Positions 1 through 5,723 of a stretch of 6,341 nt of DNA are shown here, in pieces (within the stretch, counting starts at the first letter, position 1; every line of letters begins with the position of its first letter). Source of the DNA: an uncultured Mycoplasmatota bacterium (lineage in GTDB: Bacteria; Bacillota_I; Bacilli_A; RF39; UBA660). The stretch covers positions 1 to 6,341 of the forward strand of contig CAMMBO010000046.1 of assembly GCA_946494435.1 (NCBI GenBank). The letters are read 5' to 3'. The translations under genes were made by a program, and so were the position numbers. The notes beneath the pieces were generated by a model. It did not search any database and was not told the origin of the DNA. It saw only the letters and a list, made by a program, of their open reading frames with translations.

Positions 1-5
1 TATTT

Positions 6-82
6 GTCCGCGTAGCTCAGCTGGATAGAGCAATCGCCTTCTAAGCGATCGGTCATGCGTTCGAGTCGCATCGTGGACACCA
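6..82 (+). tRNA. tRNA-Arg (anticodon UCU), CCA encoded
   Basis: The full cloverleaf can be folded by eye. The seven-base acceptor arms GTCCGCG and CGTGGAC pair with one G-U wobble. The D arm is GCTC/GAGC, and the anticodon stem ATCGC/GCGAT encloses the loop CTTCTAA, giving anticodon TCT, which reads AGA arginine codons. The T arm is ATGCG/CGCAT with loop TTCGAGT. The discriminator base is A79 and the 3' CCA is encoded at 80-82. AGA is expected to be the main arginine codon in a genome this AT-rich. The promoter lies outside the window. An intrinsic terminator follows about 10 bases later, so this is a single tRNA gene or the last of a cluster. Confidence 0.97.
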
Positions 83-92
83 TTATGAAATT

Positions 93-116
93 AAAACAGT
101 CTTAGGACTGTTTTTT
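93..116 (+). terminator. Intrinsic terminator of the tRNA-Arg gene
   Basis: A perfect 9-bp stem, AAAACAGTC at 93-101 and GACTGTTTT at 106-114, encloses a TTAG tetraloop. It runs directly into T residues to 116. It lies 10 bases after the tRNA CCA end on the same strand, where a rho-independent terminator is expected. Confidence 0.9.
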
Positions 117-142
117 CTATTAAATATTATAATATATAAAGA

Positions 143-190
143 TATTAAAAAGGATTAATTCTATTTAACATACTATAATCCTTTTTAATA
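143..190 (-). terminator. Likely terminator of the ABC operon (possibly bidirectional)
   Basis: A perfect 15-bp inverted repeat (arms 143-157 and 176-190, 18-base loop) lies between the convergent tRNA and the ABC permease. Each arm contains AAAAAGG or CCTTTTT, so the 3' arm supplies a T-rich tail on either strand. It begins about 50 bases after the permease stop codon. The stem is strong for such AT-rich DNA but the loop is long. The function is inferred from position and structure. Apart from this hairpin and the tRNA terminator, 83-241 shows no gene or other signal. Confidence 0.7.
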
Positions 191-241
191 ATTACATTTC
201 TAGTTTAAAAGTATAATCTTTTTCTACCGAATAACAATGCT

Positions 242-3200
242 TCACTCTACAGATTTTAATGAATCTATCATGTCTATTCTTTTTAAGATAAAGTATGTTA
301 TTACTTGGACTATAATACTAAATACTATAATAATTATAAATGATAGAACATAACTTAATGGTTTAATTGTTTTTATAAATAGAATCTCATCAGTTTCAGC
401 TATCATTAAGATAAAGGTATTTAGAGAAAAACCTAAGAATATTCCTACTATTATACCTACTATAGTTAAAATAATAGTCTCTCTATAGACATAACTAGAT
501 ACCTCTTTATCCCTAAATCCTAAGACTTTTAGGGTCGCTATTTCTCTTTTTCTTTCATTGATATTAATAATTGTTAAGTTATATAAAACTGTTATAGCAA
601 GAAAACTTGAGAAAGCGATTATTAGATAAACTATATTATTCATACCAGCGATAATATCATTAAACATATCCATATTATCTTCTGTATATTGTATCGCTCC
701 AAAATATCCTGTGTCTAATAAATTATTAGATAGTTTTTCTTTATTAATAGAGTCATCTAGATTAACAAGATAACTATTAAACTCATCATCATTAAATATT
801 TCTTCATAATAAGTACTATTCATATACATAAAGTTACTTATATAGTTTTCAGTAATACCACTTACTTTAACGATAAATAGTTCATTATCACTATTTCTAA
901 TACTAATATTCTCTCCTACTTTAGCATCTAACAACTCTGCCATTTTCTCTGTAATAATAACTCCATCATCACTTAAGTTTAAAGTACTGCCATCAAGTGA
1001 TTTTAAGGTTACATAGTCATTAATTTTGTCATTACTCATAAAGGCAATCAATGTAAAATCCAAATTCTTATTATTCGCTTTAAAAGTAAAACTAGATATA
1101 TTAGTAGTTATATAATCTGTTAAATTATTAAGAGATAAGCTCTTTGTAACATCATCTTTATTTACATCATCATTTAAGACAAATGTGGCATCATAATGAA
1201 TAATATCACCATATTGAATATCTAATAAATCACTTAAACTATCTTTAATGCCAAAACCTGTAAGTAACAAAGCAGTACATCCTGCTATACCTAAGACAGT
1301 CATAAAGATTCTTTTCTTGTATCTAAATAAGTTACGTAAGGTTATCTTCCAAGAAAAGGATAAATGTCTCCAGAGTGGTTTAATTCTCTCTAATAATATC
1401 TTTTTACCATTTTTTGGAGAAGCTGGTCTTAGAATAGTAGCAGGTGCTAATCTAAAGTCCTTAGCAAGAGTAATAAAGACTACTATACTCATTAAAATTA
1501 TGGTAGTTAAGACAATAATTAGACAAGCATATGGGTTAGCATAAGTAGATAATTTTGGTATTGTAAAGGAGGCGGCATAGACAGTATAAAGTATTCTTGG
1601 TATTAAGGTATAGCCAACACTTAAGCCTATAACAAGTCCTAAAATACAAGCGATAAATACATATAAAAGATAACTAAAGGCAATAGTTGATTTTCTAATA
1701 CCTAAAGATATAAAGGCTCCTATCTCACTACGTTCTTCTTCTATCATTCTATTCATCGTATTAAAGGCCATAAGGAATGCTATTAGAATGAAGAATATTG
1801 GAAATACAGCAGCGATAGAGTCTACTTTAGTAGCACTTTCATAAAATGATGTATAACCAGTTAAATCACTTCTTGTTAATAAGTACCAAACAGGTTTCTC
1901 TATATTTTGTATTTCTTCTTTAGCATCATTTATCTCCGTCTCGTAGTTAGATATTTCTTCTAAATATAGATTATAGTTAGTATTATATTCATCATAACCT
2001 TCTTCTAACTCAATATAGCCCTCATCTATTTCTTTTTTAGCACTATTTAATTCTTTTAGAGCATTATTATATTCCCTATTCCAAGTACTTAAAGAATTAT
2101 TTAAAGTAGTTTCTTGCTCTTTTAAAGTATTATTGGTACTAATTAATTTTTCTATATTAGATTTATTAGTCTTTAGTTCACTTAATGTAGCATTTAATGT
2201 TTCATATAAACTATCACTAGGATCAAGTCCTTTTAATTGTTCTTCAAGACTACTTATATTAGTATTTATGGTATCAAGAGTAGACTGTAAGTTATCTACT
2301 GTAAGCCCGGCACTACTTAAAGCATTATTAAACTCTGTTTTAGCACTTTCTAAAGCATTGAAGCCATTATTAATTTCTGTTTCTGTAGACTCTTTAGTCT
2401 TATTTAGCGTATATAAATTACTATTATATTCTTCTAGTCCTTCATCAAGTTTTATTTTATTAGAATTTAACTCAGTTAGAGCATCATTAAACTTAGTTTC
2501 ATTTTCTTCTTTGACCCTATTAAGTTCATTTTGAGATGCAGTTACTTTATCCATCGCCTCTTTAAGGATCTCTTCATATCTTACTGTTTCTCTTAAAGGC
2601 TTCAACTTCATAAGTCTTTTGTTAACTTTATCTATTATTTCATCATAACTATCACTATAAGATAATTCTTCTTTAGTATCTGAAGCTATTAAATATATTT
2701 CTGTATAATAATCAAGTTTAAAGTTATCTTTAGGTACATAGACTAAACTATCAAGTTTTCCATCACCTACTGTCGATATACCTTTATTTTCATAGATATA
2801 ACTACTACTATTAACAGTTCCTACTACTTTACAAGTATTATTCTTAAGATAAGTATCATCATCTACTTTAATAGTATCTCCTATCTTAAACTTCTCATCT
2901 TCACCAAGACACTCACTATTACTTTTAGGCATTCTACCATCAATTAAGGTTGGTTTACTAATATCTGATAGAGCACTTACTTTAACAGCATTACCATCGA
3001 TTAGAGTGTCAATTGAGTATGTTCCTTCTACTTCTTTTATACCATCTACTTCTTCTAAAGATTTAATATCATCATCAGTTAACCCAAGAGTACTAACAAT
3101 CTTAAAGTCATAGAGATTAGTCTCATCATAATAATTATCTAAAGTCTTAATCATATCACTAGAAGTTTCTCTAACTCCTGCAAAGAAAGAGGTGCCTAAA

Positions 3201-3277
3201 ATGACAATAAGAATTAATGATAAGAATCTTCCTTTAGACTTCCAAATTTTTCGAAAACTATTCTTAAAGATTAACAT
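242..3277 (-). CDS. ABC transporter permease, double FtsX/MacB-type with extracytoplasmic coiled coil
   Basis: Membrane partner of the adjacent ATPase. From the ATG at 3277 it is 1011 aa. It has two FtsX-like modules: TM1 at about 18-36, a large outer domain at 37-483, TM2-4 at about 484-506, 532-558 and 583-605, then TM5 at about 655-678, a second outer domain to about 880, and TM6-8 at about 880-901, 930-956 and 973-998. Each three-TM block carries the FtsX-type cytoplasmic pattern (EERSEIGAFISLGIRK; NERKREIATLKVLGFR). The first outer domain is a low-cysteine, Glu/Lys/Asn/Leu-rich coiled coil at about 238-462. The ATG overlaps the ATPase stop as TAATG, giving translational coupling. A TTG two codons upstream is also possible, 5 bases from AAGGAG against 11 for the ATG; I prefer the ATG. 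It ends in TGA. The family exports substrates or transmits mechanical signals; the substrate here is unknown. A BceB-type permease is unlikely because its large outer domain lies late in the chain. Confidence 0.9.
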   Translation of the reverse strand: MLIFKNSFRKIWKSKGRFLSLILIVILGTSFFAGVRETSSDMIKTLDNYYDETNLYDFKIVSTLGLTDDDIKSLEEVDGIKEVEGTYSIDTLIDGNAVKVSALSDISKPTLIDGRMPKSNSECLGEDEKFKIGDTIKVDDDTYLKNNTCKVVGTVNSSSYIYENKGISTVGDGKLDSLVYVPKDNFKLDYYTEIYLIASDTKEELSYSDSYDEIIDKVNKRLMKLKPLRETVRYEEILKEAMDKVTASQNELNRVKEENETKFNDALTELNSNKIKLDEGLEEYNSNLYTLNKTKESTETEINNGFNALESAKTEFNNALSSAGLTVDNLQSTLDTINTNISSLEEQLKGLDPSDSLYETLNATLSELKTNKSNIEKLISTNNTLKEQETTLNNSLSTWNREYNNALKELNSAKKEIDEGYIELEEGYDEYNTNYNLYLEEISNYETEINDAKEEIQNIEKPVWYLLTRSDLTGYTSFYESATKVDSIAAVFPIFFILIAFLMAFNTMNRMIEEERSEIGAFISLGIRKSTIAFSYLLYVFIACILGLVIGLSVGYTLIPRILYTVYAASFTIPKLSTYANPYACLIIVLTTIILMSIVVFITLAKDFRLAPATILRPASPKNGKKILLERIKPLWRHLSFSWKITLRNLFRYKKRIFMTVLGIAGCTALLLTGFGIKDSLSDLLDIQYGDIIHYDATFVLNDDVNKDDVTKSLSLNNLTDYITTNISSFTFKANNKNLDFTLIAFMSNDKINDYVTLKSLDGSTLNLSDDGVIITEKMAELLDAKVGENISIRNSDNELFIVKVSGITENYISNFMYMNSTYYEEIFNDDEFNSYLVNLDDSINKEKLSNNLLDTGYFGAIQYTEDNMDMFNDIIAGMNNIVYLIIAFSSFLAITVLYNLTIININERKREIATLKVLGFRDKEVSSYVYRETIILTIVGIIVGIFLGFSLNTFILMIAETDEILFIKTIKPLSYVLSFIIIIVFSIIVQVITYFILKRIDMIDSLKSVE

Positions 3278-3978
3278 TACCAATCAATCTCCTTAACTAG
3301 TTTAGGATTCTTATTAACAGTAACACTTTCTATCTTACCATTTTTAACTTTAATAACTTTATCAGCGATATCAGCAATAACAGCATTATGGGTAATAATT
3401 ATAGTTGTAGTTTTAGTCTTATGACAGGTATCTTGTAATAGTTCTATTATCTTTTTACCAGTTTTAGAGTCTAATGCCCCTGTTGGTTCATCACAAAGTA
3501 ATAGTTTAGGATTTTTAGCGATAGCGCGGGCGATAGAGACACGTTGTTGTTCACCACCGGAAAGTTGGGCAGGAAAGTGATCTTTTCGCGTCAATAATCC
3601 TACTCTTTTTAAGGCTTCACTAGAGTCCATAGGATTTTTACATATCTGACTAGCAAGAGAAACATTTTCAAGAGCAGTTAGGTTACCAACAAGATTATAA
3701 AATTGAAAGACAAATCCTATATCATAACGTCTATAATCAGTTAATTTTTTATTATTATATTTAGCGATATCATTATTATCAATAATTACACTACCACTAG
3801 TTGCAGAATCCATTCCTCCAAGGATATTTAAAATAGTTGTCTTACCTGCTCCACTAGGTCCTAAAACAACAGTAAGTTCTCCTTCATCAACATCAAAAGA
3901 AACATTATCTAAAGCTTTAATAGTAACTTCACCCATTTTATATATTTTAGTTAGGTTTTTAACACTAATATAAGACAT
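3277..3978 (-). CDS. ABC transporter ATP-binding protein, MacB/LolD type
   Basis: Cytoplasmic ATPase that powers the FtsX-like permease encoded next to it. From the ATG at 3978 it is 233 aa, the usual length for a single nucleotide-binding domain. All hallmarks are present: Walker A GPSGAGKT at 40-47, Q-loop Gln at 92 in FVFQFYNL, signature LSGGEQQRV at 139-147, Walker B LLLCDEP at 159-165 with catalytic Glu, D-loop GALD, and H-loop His at 197 in ITHN. The pattern ([18 protein letters not shown] near the start, [16 protein letters not shown]) is typical of the MacB/LolD/FtsE group. A GTG three codons upstream lies inside the Shine-Dalgarno sequence, so the ATG is the better start. It is the first gene of a two-gene operon and overlaps the permease start by one base. 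The family assignment is firm; the substrate is unknown. Confidence 0.95.
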   Translation of the reverse strand: MSYISVKNLTKIYKMGEVTIKALDNVSFDVDEGELTVVLGPSGAGKTTILNILGGMDSATSGSVIIDNNDIAKYNNKKLTDYRRYDIGFVFQFYNLVGNLTALENVSLASQICKNPMDSSEALKRVGLLTRKDHFPAQLSGGEQQRVSIARAIAKNPKLLLCDEPTGALDSKTGKKIIELLQDTCHKTKTTTIIITHNAVIADIADKVIKVKNGKIESVTVNKNPKLVKEIDW

Positions 3979-3982
3979 AAGT

Positions 3983-3992
3983 ATCACCCTCT
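3983..3992 (-). promoter_or_regulatory. Shine-Dalgarno that sets the ATPase start
   Basis: The - strand reads AGAGGGTGAT, a close match to the anti-16S consensus AGGAGGTGAT. The GAGGG core ends 8 bases before the ATG at 3978. The in-frame upstream GTG (3987-3985) sits within this element, which argues against its use as a start. Confidence 0.75.
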
Positions 3993-4001
3993 TATGATTA
4001 C

Positions 4002-4007
4002 ATTATA
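4002..4007 (-). promoter_or_regulatory. Candidate -10 element for the ABC operon
   Basis: A perfect TATAAT on the - strand lies 23 bases before the ATPase ATG, between the HipA-like terminator and the operon. At 16-18 bp spacing I see no good -35 (only AT-rich TATATT-like sequence) and no TG extension. The implied transcript would have a leader of under 20 bases that starts almost at the Shine-Dalgarno. It may therefore be weak, activator-dependent or chance; read-through from upstream is the alternative. Confidence 0.4.
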
Positions 4008-4020
4008 CTATTTAAAGGCT

Positions 4021-4053
4021 AAAAAATATAGAGTTTTTTAAACAAAACTCTAT
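4021..4053 (-). terminator. Intrinsic terminator after the second HipA-like gene
   Basis: On the - strand, ATAGAGTTTT (4053-4044) pairs perfectly over 10 bp with AAAACTCTAT (4037-4028) across the loop GTTTAA. This is followed by A and six T residues (4026-4021). The 5' arm contains the TAG stop codon of the gene. It separates the kinase pair from the ABC operon. Confidence 0.85.
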
Positions 4054-4275
4054 CTTAAAGATTTTATTAGCCTCTTATTTTTAGAGATAACTTTATCATA
4101 AGCTTCTTTAATTTCATCCTCTACTCTTATTGGATACTTAGTTTCTATATAATTTACTAATTCTTCAGTTCCTATACTAAATATTTCTAAAAAGTATTTA
4201 TAAGCTTCTGGGAAATCGTTTAAAAATTTATCTATACTCCCTACATCTTTTGGTATACTAACATAAGGATTATAA
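4044..4275. repeat. 232-bp near-identical direct repeat, copy 1 (3' end of downstream paralogue)
   Basis: Aligned by hand with 4869-5100 at a constant offset of 825 bases, this block has three mismatches in 232 positions (about 98.7%): two adjacent ones near 4071-4072 and one in the SIDKF/SIDRF codon. It spans the last 75 or so codons, the stop codon and the 5' arm of the terminator. Identity stops abruptly at both ends. Confidence 0.93.
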
Positions 4276-4817
4276 AAAAAATTAAAATAGACAACACCAA
4301 AACTCCTTGCAAAATCAATAACTGGGGTTAGATGAATAATATTTTTATCAATTATCTCTTCCATATTTCTACCATATCTATCAGTCTGTTCCATCATCAC
4401 GTCTAGAGCAATTAATTTAACTTGTTCTTTTTGATATGATTTAGGTAGTAATTTTAATTTACTAACATTATATTGATTACTAAAAAACAAAATCTTATCA
4501 TCAGTTGGATTATTATAATTTAAATTTTGTTTTCTATAATTAGGAGTAGCAATTTTAATTACATTTTTATCTAATAATAACTCTAAGTCAGTGGTTTCAA
4601 GACCAACTTTAGCACATAAATATCTACCTACAATTTCGTTACAAAGTTCTAACTCATTTACTTTTTTTACATAGTAATAACCATCACTTAATTTCATTAA
4701 ATATTTACAACCTAAGGAATTAGCATAATTAGTTTTAGTCAAATATAATTTTTCAATAAAAGATAGCTTATTTTTAACAACATCAGTTCTAATTTTATCA
4801 CTAGTTAAATCTATCAT
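4050..4817 (-). CDS. HipA-like kinase-fold protein, downstream tandem paralogue (DRY variant)
   Basis: I assign this to the HipA-like kinase fold from motifs, not from a search. From the ATG at 4817 it is 255 aa, much shorter than HipA (about 440 aa) and nearer the compact CtkA-like forms. Candidate motifs are: nucleotide-binding Lys51 in GYYYVK; helix Glu61 in CNEIVGRYL followed by VGLET; catalytic loop QTDRYGRN with Asp146 and Asn151; metal-binding Asp168 in VIDFARSF. HipA proteins usually have a His where this copy has Tyr147, but the Asp and Asn are kept, so activity is possible. No HipB-like HTH gene is adjacent and there is no signal peptide or membrane segment. An ATG seven codons upstream (4838) lacks a ribosome site and is not shared by the paralogue, so I prefer 4817. 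It follows its paralogue after 57 bases with no terminator between, so the two are probably co-transcribed. Target and role are unknown. Confidence 0.75.
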   Translation of the reverse strand: MIDLTSDKIRTDVVKNKLSFIEKLYLTKTNYANSLGCKYLMKLSDGYYYVKKVNELELCNEIVGRYLCAKVGLETTDLELLLDKNVIKIATPNYRKQNLNYNNPTDDKILFFSNQYNVSKLKLLPKSYQKEQVKLIALDVMMEQTDRYGRNMEEIIDKNIIHLTPVIDFARSFGVVYFNFFYNPYVSIPKDVGSIDKFLNDFPEAYKYFLEIFSIGTEELVNYIETKYPIRVEDEIKEAYDKVISKNKRLIKSLR

Positions 4818-4818
4818 T
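4775..4818. repeat. 44-bp perfect direct repeat, copy 1 (5' end of downstream paralogue)
   Basis: Identical to 5615-5658. It covers the start codon and the first 14 codons (MIDLTSDKIRTDVV). With the 232-bp repeat at the other end it brackets the diverged middle of the gene. Confidence 0.93.
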
Positions 4819-4827
4819 ATCTTTCCA

Positions 4828-4835
4828 TCCTTCTT
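4828..4835 (-). promoter_or_regulatory. Shine-Dalgarno that sets the start of the downstream HipA-like gene
   Basis: The - strand reads AAGAAGGA, ending 10 bases before the ATG at 4817. It lies inside the extra seven codons of the longer reading frame, while the upstream ATG at 4838 has no comparable site. This supports the shorter protein. Confidence 0.6.
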
Positions 4836-4868
4836 CATTAAGTACCATCTAACAAATATAAAAATTAA

Positions 4869-5100
4869 AAAACTCTATCTTAAAGATTTTATTAGATTCT
4901 TATTTTTAGAGATAACTTTATCATAAGCTTCTTTAATTTCATCCTCTACTCTTATTGGATACTTAGTTTCTATATAATTTACTAATTCTTCAGTTCCTAT
5001 ACTAAATATTTCTAAAAAGTATTTATAAGCTTCTGGGAAATCGTTTAAAAATCTATCTATACTCCCTACATCTTTTGGTATACTAACATAAGGATTATAA
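4869..5100. repeat. 232-bp near-identical direct repeat, copy 2 (3' end of upstream paralogue)
   Basis: Partner of 4044-4275, with three mismatches. It ends just after the sequence matching the 5' arm of the copy-1 terminator. The second arm and loop are absent here, so this copy has no terminator hairpin. Confidence 0.93.
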
Positions 5101-5657
5101 TAACAGTAATAGTAATAATCAAAGCTTTCACCAAAATCTATAACCTGAGCTAGATGAAGAGTATTATTTTTTAATACTTCTTCCATATTATCATCATGTC
5201 TATCAGTTTGTCCCATCATCATATCAATAGTAATTAGTTTTAATTGTTCTTTTTGATAAGCCCTAGGAAGTATTTTTAGTTTACTAACGTTATATCGGTG
5301 ATGAAAAGCAAGTTCAGCATCATCTTTTTGGTATTGATATTTAAGTTCTTCTTTTCTATAGTTAGGGGTGACCATCTTTAATTTGTCTTTATCTAATAAT
5401 AAATCTAAAGAAGTTGTTTCAAGCCCTATTCGATTGCATAGATATCTACCTACAATCTCATTACAAATTTGAACTTCAGGCTTACTCTTTGCATAATAAT
5501 ATCCATCACTCAGTTCTATCAAGTAAATATGCAATCCTAAGGGACCTGCATAATTATCTCTTGTTATATTTAGTTTTTTAAAGAATTCCTCATTCTCATT
5601 AAAAAACTTTCTCCTAACAACATCAGTTCTAATTTTATCACTAGTTAAATCTATCAT
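4875..5657 (-). CDS. HipA-like kinase-fold protein, upstream tandem paralogue (DRH form)
   Basis: A 260-aa protein that I place in the HipA-like kinase fold by motif. Candidate residues are: nucleotide-binding Lys57 in GYYYAK; helix Glu67 in CNEIVGRYL followed by IGLET; catalytic loop GQTDRHDDN with Asp152 and Asn157, close to the NxDRHxxN pattern of HipA; metal-binding Asp174 in VIDFGES. A tyrosine-rich run (YYYYCYY, 181-187) follows the DFG motif. The N-terminal HipA domain and the Gly-rich phosphate loop of full-length HipA are not evident, so this is a compact form like CtkA. No HTH antitoxin gene is adjacent. The ATG at 5657 has a strong site (AAGGGGT, 5670-5664) and a good promoter just upstream. 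It is the first gene of a two-gene unit with the downstream paralogue, about 60% identical in the core. Both should be cytoplasmic Ser/Thr kinases if active; HipA itself phosphorylates GltX, but no target can be inferred here. Confidence 0.78.
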   Translation of the reverse strand: MIDLTSDKIRTDVVRRKFFNENEEFFKKLNITRDNYAGPLGLHIYLIELSDGYYYAKSKPEVQICNEIVGRYLCNRIGLETTSLDLLLDKDKLKMVTPNYRKEELKYQYQKDDAELAFHHRYNVSKLKILPRAYQKEQLKLITIDMMMGQTDRHDDNMEEVLKNNTLHLAQVIDFGESFDYYYYCYYNPYVSIPKDVGSIDRFLNDFPEAYKYFLEIFSIGTEELVNYIETKYPIRVEDEIKEAYDKVISKNKNLIKSLR

Positions 5658-5658
5658 T
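5615..5658. repeat. 44-bp perfect direct repeat, copy 2 (5' end of upstream paralogue)
   Basis: Identical to 4775-4818, covering the start codon and the first 14 codons. Identity ends one base before the ATG on the upstream side, so the leader and ribosome sites of the two genes are unrelated. Confidence 0.93.
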
Positions 5659-5683
5659 GTAATACCCCTTTCTCTAGAGGCAT

Positions 5684-5712
5684 ATTATACCAAAAAAAGA
5701 AAGAAATATCAA
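5684..5712 (-). promoter_or_regulatory. Sigma-A-type promoter of the HipA-like gene pair
   Basis: The - strand has TTGATA (5712-5707), a 17-bp spacer, and TATAAT (5689-5684) preceded by TGG, which makes an extended -10. A purine-rich ribosome site (AAGGGGT) and the ATG at 5657 follow at suitable distances. This is the best promoter match in the window. The -35 starts one base after the SPFH stop codon and lies inside that gene's terminator hairpin. Confidence 0.8.
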
Positions 5713-5723
5713 TTACTTCTTTC
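5692..5723 (-). terminator. Probable intrinsic terminator of the SPFH gene
   Basis: On the - strand GAAAGAAGTA (5723-5714) pairs with TATTTCTTTC (5708-5699) over 10 bp with one G-U, across the loop ATTGA. Seven T residues (5698-5692) follow. The stem has only two G-C pairs, so efficiency may be modest. It includes the TAA stop and overlaps the next promoter. Confidence 0.6.

Noticed and set aside
6..82. tRNA gene as an integration (att) site for a mobile element
   Set aside because: No integrase gene, no second copy of the tRNA 3' end and no element-like genes are visible in the window.
242..244. TGA read as tryptophan (Mycoplasma-type code)
   Set aside because: Tryptophan codons checked in the permease are TGG, and reading through the TGA would add only six residues beyond a natural-looking FtsX-type C terminus.
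1248..1544. 98-aa open frame on the + strand
   Set aside because: It lies wholly antisense to the permease, has no ribosome site or recognisable domain, and looks like a shadow of the AT-rich transmembrane codons.
2133..2534. 133-aa open frame on the + strand
   Set aside because: Antisense to the permease coiled coil; its Ser/Leu-rich, low-complexity translation mirrors the Glu/Asn/Lys codons of the real gene.
4818..4838. Seven-codon N-terminal extension of the downstream HipA-like protein
   Set aside because: The extension contains the ribosome site for the ATG at 4817, is absent from the paralogue, and its own ATG has no Shine-Dalgarno.
4044..5100. Repeat pair as ends of an insertion sequence
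   Set aside because: The repeats are direct, lie within coding sequence and carry no transposase or target-site signature; they are explained by the paralogous genes.
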